A stretch of 64,000 nt of DNA from an uncultured bacterium (GTDB taxonomy: Bacteria > Spirochaetota > Leptospiria > Leptospirales > Leptonemataceae), in assembly GCA_937928085.1 (NCBI GenBank), contig CALFVU010000007.1, positions 62,001-126,000 on the forward strand, written 5' to 3'. Below the pieces are notes generated by a model that had not been told where the DNA came from, ran no database searches, and saw only the letters and a list, made by a program, of their open reading frames with translations. Below are positions 55,363 through 64,000 of the stretch, in pieces. Positions within the stretch are counted from its first letter, which is position 1. Each line of letters opens with the position of its first letter. The position numbers were made by a program, and so were the translations under genes.

Positions 55363-56040
55363 TTATGATTTAGAGGAAATTAAGGATAAAAGGAGTTTAA
55401 TGTCTTCCCAAACATCTCTTTTGAGCGGAGATTGATCTCCTCCATTTCTTAATACATAGCTTGGATGATAAGTAACAATTATGGGTATGGATTTGTAATA
55501 ATATACTTTTCCTCGAAGTTTGGTTACACCAATTTTTGTATTTAAAAAAAATTGACTTGCAGGATTTCCAAGAGCAACGATAATTTTTGGCATTATAAGC
55601 TCTATTTGTCGAATTAGAAAAGGACTACAAGATTGTACTTCTTCGTAATCTGGAGGTCTATCTTTTTCTCCTTTCATTTCTACTGTAGGCCTACATTTTA
55701 CCACATTGGCAATATATACTTCTTTTCTTGGAATTTGGATTCCTTTTTCGATAATTTTTGTAAGCAATTCTCCTGCTTTGCCAACAAAAGGTCTACCAGT
55801 TTCATCTTCTGTTTTCCCCGGTCCTTCGCCTACAAACATTAAATCAGCTTTTGGATTGCCTTCTCCAAATACAACGTTTTTCCTAGTAATACATAATTTA
55901 CATTTTTTACATTCCAGTGCAATTTTTTTTAAATCATCTAAATTGTTGACAAAATTAAAATTTGAATTCATCCATAGTGGTTCGAGAATTTTTGTTTCAA
56001 TTTGTTGATTATGAATTTTAGCGTATTCAAACAAATCCAT
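55363..56040 (-). CDS. type 4 uracil-DNA glycosylase
   Basis: A 225-aa family 4 UDG. FVGEGPGKTEDETGRPFVGKAG carries the uracil-site motif, HPSYVLR near the C-terminus is motif 2, and four cysteines (CKKCKLC pair, KCRP and SCSPF) fit the iron-sulfur cluster of this family. It removes uracil from DNA. It starts one base before the stop of the PIN-PhoH gene. Confidence 0.92.
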   Translation of the reverse strand: MDLFEYAKIHNQQIETKILEPLWMNSNFNFVNNLDDLKKIALECKKCKLCITRKNVVFGEGNPKADLMFVGEGPGKTEDETGRPFVGKAGELLTKIIEKGIQIPRKEVYIANVVKCRPTVEMKGEKDRPPDYEEVQSCSPFLIRQIELIMPKIIVALGNPASQFFLNTKIGVTKLRGKVYYYKSIPIIVTYHPSYVLRNGGDQSPLKRDVWEDIKLLLSLISSKS

Positions 56041-57399
56041 TCACAGCTCCAATAATTTCGATGCTAGTTCTGCCAATTCTGATCTTTCTCCTTTTTCTAA
56101 AGTTATATGTGCGAAGATTTCTTGACCTTTCATTTTATTAAAAACATACGAGATGCCGTTGGTGTATAGATTTAAATAAGGATGATCAATTTGGTAATAA
56201 TCACCCGTAAAAACGATTTTTGTTCCTACTCCAGCTCGAGTTATGATAGTTTTTGCTTCGTGTGGAGATAAATTTTGAGCTTCGTCAATGATCATAAATT
56301 GCCTTGGAATGGATCTTCCTCGAATATAAGTTAAAGGTTCAACGTCTAATACTCCGATTTGCTTTAAATAACTAATTGTAGTTTGAAAGTCTTTTTTATT
56401 TTTTTTGTCTTCTTGTTGAATTTCTTCTTTTTCTTCTCCTTCTAATAAAAATTCAAGATTATCATATATTGGTTGCATCCAAGGTTTAATTTTTTCTTCA
56501 ATTTCGCCAGGTAAAAAACCAATATCCCTTCCCATAGGAATTACAGGTCTTGCAATTAGTAACTTTTTGTAAATTTCTGATTCTAAAACTTGATGTAGCC
56601 CAGCTGCTAAAGCTAATAAAGTTTTGCCAGTACCTGCTCTACCAGCTATAGTAATTAATTGAATCTTTGGATCTAATAAAATATCAATCGCAAATCTTTG
56701 CTCTTTATTTTTTGGATAAATATTAAATACTTTTCTGTCTTTTAGAATTAAATGTAATTTACCATCTTTATGAGCTCTTGTTAGTGCACTTTTAGTTTCT
56801 GATTTTAAATGAATGAACTGATTGACTACTATGGGTTGTGATAATGACTCTAAGGAAAATTCCGGAGATGTCCAATAAACAGGTTCTCCTTTATATAATT
56901 TATTAATCCATTCTTCAGTTGTATTGATACTTAATTCTCCAGAATATAACTTCTCTAAACTATTTTCTTTATTAGTATTGTAATCTACAGCTAATAAACC
57001 TAATACATCAGCTTTAATTCTTAAATCTGCATCTTTCGTTACAATTGTCACTTTTTTATTATGATTTTTTTTTATTTGAATTCCTATAGAAAGTAAATAA
57101 TTATCTTTAATCACTTTATTGAGTCCTTCTGGTAGTTCTTCTAAATTATCTAGTATATAAACTTGAATGATTGAATCATTTTCTAATTGTACACCTTCTG
57201 TAAGTTTTCCTTTAAAACGAAGTTGATCAATTGATCGTATAATTTCTCTCGCAGCTTTTCCAATACTTGACATTTCTCTTTTAAAAGAATCTAGTTCTTC
57301 GATAACAATTAAAGGTATAATTACATTTTTTTTTGGAAATTTTAAGTAAGCGTTTGGGTCAAGAAGTAAAATGTTGGTGTCTAGAATAATATAATCCAT
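56041..57399 (-). CDS. PIN domain fused to PhoH-like ATPase
   Basis: A 452-aa protein. Residues 1-140 are a PIN nuclease domain (ILDTNILLLDP, EELDSFK, TKDADLRIKA); residues about 240-450 are a PhoH ATPase (TIAGRAGTGKTLLALA, FMIIDEAQN, VFTGDYYQID). Such proteins act on RNA, with the PIN as nuclease and PhoH as helicase-like motor. It is followed by the UDG gene with no gap. Confidence 0.92.
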   Translation of the reverse strand: MDYIILDTNILLLDPNAYLKFPKKNVIIPLIVIEELDSFKREMSSIGKAAREIIRSIDQLRFKGKLTEGVQLENDSIIQVYILDNLEELPEGLNKVIKDNYLLSIGIQIKKNHNKKVTIVTKDADLRIKADVLGLLAVDYNTNKENSLEKLYSGELSINTTEEWINKLYKGEPVYWTSPEFSLESLSQPIVVNQFIHLKSETKSALTRAHKDGKLHLILKDRKVFNIYPKNKEQRFAIDILLDPKIQLITIAGRAGTGKTLLALAAGLHQVLESEIYKKLLIARPVIPMGRDIGFLPGEIEEKIKPWMQPIYDNLEFLLEGEEKEEIQQEDKKNKKDFQTTISYLKQIGVLDVEPLTYIRGRSIPRQFMIIDEAQNLSPHEAKTIITRAGVGTKIVFTGDYYQIDHPYLNLYTNGISYVFNKMKGQEIFAHITLEKGERSELAELASKLLEL

Positions 57400-57456
57400 A
57401 ATTCTTTTTTACAAAAAATCATAGATAGTAAAACATTTTTTATTTTTTTGTAAATT

Positions 57457-57774
57457 ATGTTAATATCTACTCCTTCTAAAATCAATTTCGACAAAAATTT
57501 TTTATATATTCAGTGGAAAGATGGAAAAGAGTGTAAATATAATCTTTTAAATTTAAGAAGATATTGTCCTTGTGCACAATGCAGAGGAGGGCACGAAGTT
57601 GATTCAATTCGTACTACTTTACATATAGAAAACATAGAAATGGTAAGTTGGAAAAAAGTAGGAAGATATGCAATTTCTATCGTTTGGTCTGATGGACATT
57701 CTAATGGTATCTATACTTATCAACATTTAAGAAAAGCTTGCGATGAAAATATAGAGTATGGAGATTTATTTTAG
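57457..57774 (+). CDS. DUF971 protein
   Basis: A 105-aa protein of the DUF971/GBBH-like N-terminal family: YCPCAQCRG with three cysteines near residue 33-39, then GRYAISIVWSDGHSNGIYTYQHLRKAC. The cysteines suggest metal or Fe-S binding. In other bacteria it is often near Mrp/ApbC-type Fe-S carriers. The next gene, convergent, is a ferredoxin. Confidence 0.85.
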   Translation: MLISTPSKINFDKNFLYIQWKDGKECKYNLLNLRRYCPCAQCRGGHEVDSIRTTLHIENIEMVSWKKVGRYAISIVWSDGHSNGIYTYQHLRKACDENIEYGDLF

Positions 57775-57781
57775 AAAATTC

Positions 57782-58042
57782 TTATTCTTTCCAAAGGATA
57801 CATTCACCGGGGCAGATTTCCATTTGGTTTTGAATTTTTTCCCAATCTTCTTTAAAAATTATAGCAGAATTAATGTTTTCTCCATGATTGTGTGTTTCTG
57901 ATAAATCTTGATCATCGAGTCGAAAATATTCAGGCAGGTTCGAAACACAGCTACAACAAGAAGTGCAATCGATTTTTTCCACATATACTATTTTGTAGTC
58001 AACCCCTTCTACTAAGTTATCTTTTAATGATTTTGGTTGCAT
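57782..58042 (-). CDS. single-cluster ferredoxin
   Basis: An 86-aa protein with cysteines at 26, 29, 32 and 77 (C-x2-C-x2-C ... CP) that fit one [4Fe-4S] cluster. Extra cysteines at 30 and 81 are not part of the standard set. The text from 12 to 24 is strand-rich. It is an electron carrier; no partner is obvious. It converges on the DUF971 gene. Confidence 0.85.
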   Translation of the reverse strand: MQPKSLKDNLVEGVDYKIVYVEKIDCTSCCSCVSNLPEYFRLDDQDLSETHNHGENINSAIIFKEDWEKIQNQMEICPGECILWKE

Positions 58043-58134
58043 AAATCCAAAAAAAATAAGCTTTATTTTTGTCTACTTTTTTAAAAATCAAAAAATATAA
58101 CTTAAAATGATAAAAAAATCCGATTTAAAAACTG

Positions 58135-59367
58135 ATGTTATCTGTTAAAAGAATTGATGAAAACTATCCCGTTTATGTTCAAGAATTTTGGACGAATAAA
58201 CAAAGACAAATGCATTCTATGCATTATTCTATCAGTTATCGTGCTTCTTTTAAGCCTGAATTGCCAAATTACTTTATACAAAAATATGCCAAAGATCTCA
58301 GTCAAGTTATTATGGATCCCTTTTCTGGTCGGGGAACAACAATTTTACAAGCAAATTTGATGGGATTTAGAGCTATTCATAATGATTTAAGCCCTATTTC
58401 TTTTTTTATTGTAAAATCTAGACAAGTTATACCAGATTTCGAAGAATTTCTTCATAGGTTAAGAAAAATACCATTTAAAAAACATCGTAAAGAACCAAAT
58501 AAACAAGAAAAAGAAAAATTTTATCCTTTTTATCATCCTGATACATTTAAAGAAATTTTGAATTTAAGAGAAGAGTACATACATAACAAAGAAGATCCTG
58601 TATTACGATATATTGTATTTATTGCATTAACTCGATTGCATGGTCATTCTGATGGTTTTTTTTCTGTCTATTCTTTTCCTCAGTTTTCAGTTTCTCCAGA
58701 AGCACAACGTAGAAATAATGTAAAAAGAAACATAAAGCCCGAATATAAAGATATACAAAGTAGAATCATAAAAAAATATCAAACAGATCATAAAGACGAA
58801 TTACCAAAACATTATCGAATATCAAAATGGAATGAATATTATCAATTAAATTCAACAAATCTTTATTTGATACCTGATAATTACGTAGATTTAATTATCA
58901 CCTCTCCTCCATTTTTAGATAAAGTGGATTATGTAAAAGATAATTGGCTTAAGGCATGGTTTTTAGATCTGGAAGAAGAGATGAATTCTATATCATTTGG
59001 CATTTATCGAGATCTGGAAGAATGGAAAGAATTTATGAAAAAAAGTCTAAAAGAGATGATTCGAATTATCAAAAAGTTTGGGCGAATTGTAATAGAAGTA
59101 GGAGAAGTAAAATACAAAAAGCAAAAATTATATTTGGATAATGTGCTTGCTGATTTAATTCAAAAAAATTTTTCGAATGTAGTTGTAGAGGAGCTAAATA
59201 TAAATTCACAAAAATTTACAAAATTATCTAATTGTTGGAAAATAATGAATAACGAAAAAGGTACAAATACTAATCGATGTTTAGTTATAAAAAAAATTCA
59301 CTCTGAACTGGTAATTAAAAATTCTGTGAATCAATCTCGTTTATTTTTAGTAAAAAAATATTTATGA
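58135..59367 (+). CDS. orphan DNA methyltransferase (amino-group type)
   Basis: A 410-aa protein with DPFSGRGTT at residues 61-69 (SAM motif I) and TSPPF near 258 (the catalytic [DNS]PP[YFW] motif). Motif I precedes the catalytic motif, and the region between could hold target recognition. A Ser in the SPPF motif favours N4-cytosine methylation, but N6-adenine is possible. No restriction gene lies nearby. Flagellar genes follow in the same direction 110 bases later. Confidence 0.85.
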   Translation: MLSVKRIDENYPVYVQEFWTNKQRQMHSMHYSISYRASFKPELPNYFIQKYAKDLSQVIMDPFSGRGTTILQANLMGFRAIHNDLSPISFFIVKSRQVIPDFEEFLHRLRKIPFKKHRKEPNKQEKEKFYPFYHPDTFKEILNLREEYIHNKEDPVLRYIVFIALTRLHGHSDGFFSVYSFPQFSVSPEAQRRNNVKRNIKPEYKDIQSRIIKKYQTDHKDELPKHYRISKWNEYYQLNSTNLYLIPDNYVDLIITSPPFLDKVDYVKDNWLKAWFLDLEEEMNSISFGIYRDLEEWKEFMKKSLKEMIRIIKKFGRIVIEVGEVKYKKQKLYLDNVLADLIQKNFSNVVVEELNINSQKFTKLSNCWKIMNNEKGTNTNRCLVIKKIHSELVIKNSVNQSRLFLVKKYL

Positions 59368-59477
59368 GTTTTATTTTTAAATTTTGTCAAGTTTTAAGAT
59401 TTTTTAATTTAATAAATCATATATAAATTTTTTTTTATTTTTTACAAAATGCCGATAAAAAGCATCAAGAGGTATGT

Positions 59478-60275
59478 ATGTTAAGATCCTTATGGACAGC
59501 AGCTACGGGTATGATTGGTCAACAATACCAAATGGATACCATCGCAAACAATTTATCTAACGTTAATACAACTGGATTTAAAAAAAATCGAGTTGATTTC
59601 GAAGATTTGATCTATCAACAACATATACTTGCAGGTACACCAGCTACTCCAGTATCAGAAATTCCTACTGGTGTATATGTAGGAAGTGGAACAAAAGTAG
59701 CAGCAACGCAAAAGCTTTTCGAAATGGGTAGTTTACAAAATACGGGTAATAAATTTGATGTAGCAATTACTTCTGAAGTTGGTTTTTTTAAAATCCTTTT
59801 ACCAGACGGTAGTTTTGCTTATACACGAGATGGTTCGTTTAAAATTGATTCGAATAGACAAATTGTTACATCTAATGGTTATTTATTGGAACCTTCTATT
59901 ATACTACCTGAAGGAGCGATCAATAACACATTGCAAATTTCCGAAGATGGAGATGTGTATATTAAGATCAAAGATGATATTCGACCTGTTAAGATTGGAA
60001 AAATTCTTTTATATCGATTTGTAAATCCTGCCGGCTTACAAGCTATTGGAAATAATTTGTTTAAAGAAACAGTAGCAAGTGGTCCAGAAATTGAAGGAAT
60101 ACCGGGTAGGGAAGGTTTTGGTAGTCTATTGCAAGGCTTTTTAGAAATGTCAAATGTAAAAATTGTAGAAGAGATGGTAAATATGATTGTTGCACAAAGG
60201 GCTTATGAGTCTAATTCTAAAGCAATTATTACATCGGATAATATGTTAGGAACCGCAATTTCGATGAAGCGATGA
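59478..60275 (+). CDS. flgG: flagellar distal rod protein FlgG
   Basis: A 265-aa FlgG. The N-terminal rod motif is LRSLWTAATGMIGQQ with NNLSNVNTTGFK; the C-terminal is LEMSNVKIVEEMVNMIVAQRAYESNSK. It forms the distal rod. An AAGAGG site precedes ATG 59478. The next gene starts four bases before its end. Confidence 0.96.
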   Translation: MLRSLWTAATGMIGQQYQMDTIANNLSNVNTTGFKKNRVDFEDLIYQQHILAGTPATPVSEIPTGVYVGSGTKVAATQKLFEMGSLQNTGNKFDVAITSEVGFFKILLPDGSFAYTRDGSFKIDSNRQIVTSNGYLLEPSIILPEGAINNTLQISEDGDVYIKIKDDIRPVKIGKILLYRFVNPAGLQAIGNNLFKETVASGPEIEGIPGREGFGSLLQGFLEMSNVKIVEEMVNMIVAQRAYESNSKAIITSDNMLGTAISMKR

Positions 60276-60931
60276 AAAAAATTGATCTTCTTTTTTTTAT
60301 TTTTTTTCTTCTTAATTTTCTTTTTTATTTAAAGTATCATAATTTACATAGGTTTCTTTTAGCAGAAGATTTATGGAATGATAGTTTATATACAAATAGA
60401 GTATCCCAATATAAAATCGGTAATATTATAGTTATGGATTTTAATGAAAAGGTTCAGGTGCGTCACGAAATAGATACAACAAAAGATAAAAGATTAGTGA
60501 TAAAGTTAATCCCAGATAAGATACTTTTTGATTATTTGCCAGAAATCAAAGATGATAGAAGCTCCCAAACACAACTTAGAAAAAACCAAAAAGATAAAAT
60601 TGATTTAAATTTTAAAATGGCATTAAAAATAATCGCAATCAATACAAATGAAAATACAATCCGATTAGAAGGTTTTAAACAATTTACTTATAATGATGTA
60701 CAATATCAGATTTTCTTTCAGGGGGAGACAAATCCAAATTTTATTAAAAATCATACTATTTCATCGGAATATATATATAATAGCAATTTCCAAATTGACA
60801 TTAAAGAAACAACAAATCAAAATTTACAATTACAAAATGAAAGAATAGAAATTAACGACGAAACTAAGAGAAAAATATTTATAGAATACTTAAAAAAAAT
60901 ATTACAAGAGCAATCGATCAATGTACCGTAG
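60272..60931 (+). CDS. flgH: FlgH-like flagellar L-ring protein, divergent
   Basis: A 219-aa protein with an N-terminal hydrophobic segment (residues 4-22) and no lipobox. LWNDSLYTNRVSQYKIGN (34-51) matches the start of FlgH (LW..SLY...GD), IDLNFKMALKIIAINTNENTIRLEG matches the INGK-like strand set, and HTISSEYI is in the place of NTVxS. The remaining glycine-rich features of FlgH are missing. Its position between flgG and flgI supports the call. In spirochaetes the ring proteins are often absent or changed. Confidence 0.65.
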   Translation: MKKIDLLFFIFFLLNFLFYLKYHNLHRFLLAEDLWNDSLYTNRVSQYKIGNIIVMDFNEKVQVRHEIDTTKDKRLVIKLIPDKILFDYLPEIKDDRSSQTQLRKNQKDKIDLNFKMALKIIAINTNENTIRLEGFKQFTYNDVQYQIFFQGETNPNFIKNHTISSEYIYNSNFQIDIKETTNQNLQLQNERIEINDETKRKIFIEYLKKILQEQSINVP

Positions 60932-61988
60932 ATTTGTATTTTTGATTATAGCATTTTTTTCTTTATTACCACAAGAAAAAATTAATGAAAAGGTTCAATA
61001 TCTACAAAAAAATTACAAATATAAATTAAAAGATATCGTAAGAGTGGTAGATTTTAGAAATAATCAATTGTTTGGTTATGGAATTGTAGTTGGACTAAAG
61101 GGAACTGGAGATACTAAATTTGCAACAAATAGAGAAATCCTTTCCAAGGTTTTAGATAAAATGAATATACAAATTGATTTAAAACATTATGAACCTCGAA
61201 ATATAGCTAGTGTTTTGGTTACAGCTGAAATTCTGCCTTTTGCAAAAAAAGGTGATAGAATTACATGTATAGTTTCTTCTATCGGAGACGCTAAATCTCT
61301 AGAGGGTGGTATTTTAATTCAAACTCCTTTATATGGTGCAAATGGAAATGTGTATGCAGTGGCTCAAGGAAAACTTTTTACAGAAACAACGGATTCTAAA
61401 ATACAAGAAAAAATCACTTCCGCATTACTTCCTTATGGTGCGATAGTAGAAAGAAATTTAGAAGATAAAGATGTTAGCAATATTGTAAGGCTTCAATTAA
61501 AAGATTTTGATATAATAACTTTAAATACAATTTATAAATTTTTAAAAGAAAATTATCCATCCAATAATATAAAAATTGATGGAGGAAGTATAGTTTTAGA
61601 ATTTTTAGAAAATCAAAATACATTGAACGAGGTTTCTAAAATCCTTGAGGAAGAACTGCTTCTTCCAGAAAAGAATAAAATTGTTATCAATCAAAATACA
61701 AAAATGATTGTTGCAACTGGAATAATTTCTGTAAAACCGTTTTTTTTAGGAAGAGTTTTTTCTAATTATAAATATGATAAAATTCAAAGAGAAGCTTTTC
61801 AAGGAATCTATATTCGTACTCCAGCTGATAATGAAGAATTAAATCAAATGATTTATATTCAAGCAAATACAATGGAAGAATTGATCAACGAATTTAATAA
61901 ACACAGGCTAACTATAGAGGAAATCATTAGTGTTTTCCAGAGTTTGATCGAATTAGGTCATATCAAAGCAGAGTTGTTAATAAGATAG
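60921..61988 (+). CDS. flgI: flagellar P-ring protein FlgI
   Basis: A 355-aa FlgI with a signal peptide and the typical VRVVDFRNNQLFGYGIVVGLKGTGD start; LVTAEILPFAKKGDRI and GGILIQTPLYGANGNVYAVAQG follow. It forms the periplasmic ring around the rod. It overlaps the FlgH-like gene by 11 bases. No FlgA gene lies between flgG and flgH. Confidence 0.93.
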   Translation: MYRRFVFLIIAFFSLLPQEKINEKVQYLQKNYKYKLKDIVRVVDFRNNQLFGYGIVVGLKGTGDTKFATNREILSKVLDKMNIQIDLKHYEPRNIASVLVTAEILPFAKKGDRITCIVSSIGDAKSLEGGILIQTPLYGANGNVYAVAQGKLFTETTDSKIQEKITSALLPYGAIVERNLEDKDVSNIVRLQLKDFDIITLNTIYKFLKENYPSNNIKIDGGSIVLEFLENQNTLNEVSKILEEELLLPEKNKIVINQNTKMIVATGIISVKPFFLGRVFSNYKYDKIQREAFQGIYIRTPADNEELNQMIYIQANTMEELINEFNKHRLTIEEIISVFQSLIELGHIKAELLIR

Positions 61989-62041
61989 TATTTTTATATT
62001 TAATAAATTTTTCTTTCATTTAAAGGTGTTTTTATAAATAA

Positions 62042-62899
62042 CTATTCTAACAAAAGAATTTGTCTCTGAATTTCTTTTTGTATAGAATCAAGATATTCTA
62101 TATAAGAATTGCTATTTTTAAAATATGATTTTTTTTGTTGAACAATTTGATTTAACTGATTTAAAATTTGTATTGTGTAATTCTTGATTTCTTGATGTTC
62201 TTTCATGTAGTCTCTTCGCAAAATACTTCTAAGATTGATTGGATAAATGTCGCGTGCTATCATACCTACTTTTTCTTGAACTGTTTTTGGTTCTATGATG
62301 AGAAATTTTTCTTCTTCTTTTGATTTATAAGCTTTATATTTTAATGTAAATCCAAAAAATAGTTTATGTAGTTCTTTTTTTCTTGTATCAAAATCATTTA
62401 GTTTTAAGTAGAGATTCCATTTTTCATCCCAGCTTAATGAATTAAAATCCTTCGGAATTTCTTCTTTGGGCAATTCATCAGTTTCTACAATTCCCAACTC
62501 AGCTGAATAGAACTTCCATATATTATTTCTTTCTTGTTTAAGAATTCGAATATCATCAGGAGAGGCTAGAAATAAATTATAGTTTTCTTTTGGGGCTTGT
62601 GAATTATAAACATAATGATCCAATGCTCTTCGTTCGGGATAATATCCTGCTTCTAAGTCATTCATTAAAGATAAATAACTATCAGGATGTTTTTTATTTT
62701 CAAAAAAGATTTGATAAGAATGGTTATTATTAAAAAATACAATTATTTTTACATCGCCATTTTTTGGATTTCTTATGGAGTTATAAATTACTTCTTCTTC
62801 TGCTAAAAGTTTACCTCTTTGAATTCTTTTTTTTTCTAAAATTAGATAATATTTTTTTATAATTTCCTTTATATCGCTTTTTATTTCTACATCTACCAT
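62042..62899 (-). CDS. hypothetical protein
   Basis: A 285-aa soluble protein rich in Lys, Glu and Tyr. Strands near 50-80 (VKIIVFFNNNHSYQIFFEN) and a helical C-terminal third with Gln-rich coiled-coil-like content (ILNQLNQIVQQKK) are visible. I do not recognise the family. It converges on flgI. Confidence 0.65.
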   Translation of the reverse strand: MVDVEIKSDIKEIIKKYYLILEKKRIQRGKLLAEEEVIYNSIRNPKNGDVKIIVFFNNNHSYQIFFENKKHPDSYLSLMNDLEAGYYPERRALDHYVYNSQAPKENYNLFLASPDDIRILKQERNNIWKFYSAELGIVETDELPKEEIPKDFNSLSWDEKWNLYLKLNDFDTRKKELHKLFFGFTLKYKAYKSKEEEKFLIIEPKTVQEKVGMIARDIYPINLRSILRRDYMKEHQEIKNYTIQILNQLNQIVQQKKSYFKNSNSYIEYLDSIQKEIQRQILLLE

Positions 62900-63062
62900 A
62901 TAACTAAATTAGACTATTAAATTTAATTTTTATTTAAATTTTTTTTGTTCTTACTAGTCAATACTCATTTTTTTTTAATTTAAATTAGTTTAAGAAAAAT
63001 TCTTAAATTTTAATTGTGTAATGATATTGTATTTTTTAATTTCTGATTAAGTTTTTTTTGAA

Positions 63063-63374
63063 TTAAATATATTTTTGAATAATTTTTTTAAGATGATCCT
63101 TTGGTAAAAGACCTATAATTTTATCAATAGGATGACCATCTTTGTAAATTACTAATGTAGGAATAGCAGTAATACCAAGAGAATTAGCCACTTCTGGGTT
63201 TTCATCTACATTGATTTTCTTAAACTGAATATTTTTCATTTCGTTAGAAAGTTCTTCTATTATAGGAGATAAAATTCTACAAGGACCGCACCATTCTGCC
63301 CAAAAATCAATGATAACAAGACCTTTTGATGTTTCTTCTGTAAAGGTTGCGTCTGTGATTTCTTTTACTGCCAT
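63063..63374 (-). CDS. trxA: thioredoxin
   Basis: A 103-aa thioredoxin with WCGPC (FWAEWCGPCR) near residue 30 and the cis-proline segment GITAIPTLVIYKDG. GAGGT precedes the ATG. It is a general disulfide reductant. It is transcribed with or just after the gene at the window end. Confidence 0.97.
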   Translation of the reverse strand: MAVKEITDATFTEETSKGLVIIDFWAEWCGPCRILSPIIEELSNEMKNIQFKKINVDENPEVANSLGITAIPTLVIYKDGHPIDKIIGLLPKDHLKKIIQKYI

Positions 63375-63435
63375 AAATACCTCTTTATATACTCTGTAAT
63401 TGGATTCAATATAAAATAAATAAATATTTTAGCAA

Positions 63436-64000
63436 TTACTTTTTTTTCGTTCCTTTCTCTTTTTTTTCTTTTTCCAAAATGGCATCGATTTTTTCTTTTG
63501 TAGATTCTAAAGCTAAACTGATTTTATTTTCTTCTTGTTTGTTTCCAATGAAATTATAAATTCTTTTTAATAATTCCTGATTTTTTTTTACATTTTGTAA
63601 GCTTTCTAAATCTTTAGAGGCTAACTCATATTTAGATCGATATTCTTGAGAAGCTTTTTGTAAAATTTCTATTAAAAGATCTAAATGATTATGTAAAGCT
63701 TCATAAAACTCCATGTCTGGATTTTTTGTTTTTTCTAGTAATTTAAAATCTAAAAATATAAAAATTAATAATGCAAATTTCTGGTACAATTCCGGCAGAG
63801 ACCATCGATATTTTCCTGGAAGTTCTAATTCATATATTTTATTGATAATTAAATTTAAAGCTTTCATTAAATGATATCGTTGGATAGGATTGGTTTTAGA
63901 AATTTTTTGTAAAAATTCTTGATTATCTGTAAAACTGGATTGATGATCAATTTTTGCTAGATTTAAAAAATCCGAAATAATCGAATAAATTTCTTTTCTA
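63436..64000 (-). CDS. unknown protein, N-terminus beyond the window end
   Basis: An internal ATG at 63867 gives 143 residues, but the same frame stays open upstream to the window end with protein-like content (EIYSIISDFLNLAK, QEFLQKISKTNPIQRYHLM), so the gene most likely starts beyond 64000. The visible part is helical, with a long coiled-coil-like stretch in the second half and a Lys/Glu-rich end (EKEKKEKGTKKK). No family recognised. Confidence 0.65.
   Translation of the reverse strand, partial: RKEIYSIISDFLNLAKIDHQSSFTDNQEFLQKISKTNPIQRYHLMKALNLIINKIYELELPGKYRWSLPELYQKFALLIFIFLDFKLLEKTKNPDMEFYEALHNHLDLLIEILQKASQEYRSKYELASKDLESLQNVKKNQELLKRIYNFIGNKQEENKISLALESTKEKIDAILEKEKKEKGTKKK

Noticed and set aside
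1-64000. tRNA, rRNA, CRISPR arrays, insertion sequences and phage genes
   Set aside because: No GC-rich RNA-like segments, spaced direct repeats, transposases or integrases are visible in the gaps or coding regions.

Overview
The window is very AT-rich, uses the standard bacterial code (TGA as stop, often in ATGA stop/start overlaps), and is almost wholly coding, with short gaps and many overlapping genes. It reads as chromosomal DNA of a diderm, flagellated bacterium. The evidence is rod and ring flagellar genes, KDO synthesis with Lpt-type LPS export, and many lipoproteins. A BLUF-coupled adenylyl cyclase of the kind known from Turneriella and Leptonema, and a dnaN-recF-DciA-like cluster, point to Spirochaetota, probably near Leptospirales. 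That placement is an inference. I see no insertion sequences, phage genes, CRISPR arrays, tRNA or rRNA genes.

Layout. 1-2.4 kb: the start of a NamZ-like lipoprotein gene, cut by the window edge, and a divergent FecR-domain lipoprotein gene. 2.4-10.3 kb: a minus-strand exported protein, then a tightly packed plus-strand run of MoxR-type ATPase, 621-aa unknown protein, split CoaC and CoaB, nucleosidase-like protein, membrane TPR protein with an Mrr-like tail, and lipoprotein. 10.4-12.1 kb: a lipoprotein with two carbohydrate-binding-like repeats and a terminal membrane helix. 12.1-19.1 kb: bioD, map, pgi, then the minus-strand dnaN-recF-dciA cluster and prfA, but no dnaA. 19.2-25.2 kb: hisF-hisE-kdsA-lptC-lptA-lptB-rpoN, linking LPS supply and transport with sigma-54. 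25.2-36.3 kb: a 635-base gap without a convincing gene, then fabG, an acyl-CoA dehydrogenase, an oxidoreductase, MarC, a phosphatase, Ogt, panC, GDPD, engB, and a fusion of an ATP-grasp ligase with an FMN-dependent dehydrogenase.

36.3-42.9 kb: small lipoprotein-like genes, a UbiA/DPPR-synthase-like enzyme, then a predicted outer-membrane protein followed by a Zn/Mn-type ABC importer (binding protein, ATPase, permease). 43-50.5 kb is signal-rich: a divergent class III cyclase-like protein, a small barrel-like protein, a methyltransferase, a GAF-GAF sigma-54 activator, the BLUF photoactivated adenylyl cyclase and an OppA-like lipoprotein. 50.7-57.4 kb is the minus-strand rpmH-rnpA-yidC-jag-mnmE cluster, followed by a type-4 uracil-DNA glycosylase and a PIN-PhoH protein. 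57.4-64 kb has a DUF971 protein, a ferredoxin, an orphan DNA methyltransferase, flgG-flgH-flgI, thioredoxin and two unknown genes, the last cut by the window end.

The strongest leads are the photoactivated adenylyl cyclase, the ATP-grasp/FMN-dehydrogenase fusion with a four-cysteine linker, the MoxR plus 621-aa pair, the TPR-Mrr membrane protein, and a recurrent lipoprotein signal in which the lipid cysteine follows Phe or Tyr.
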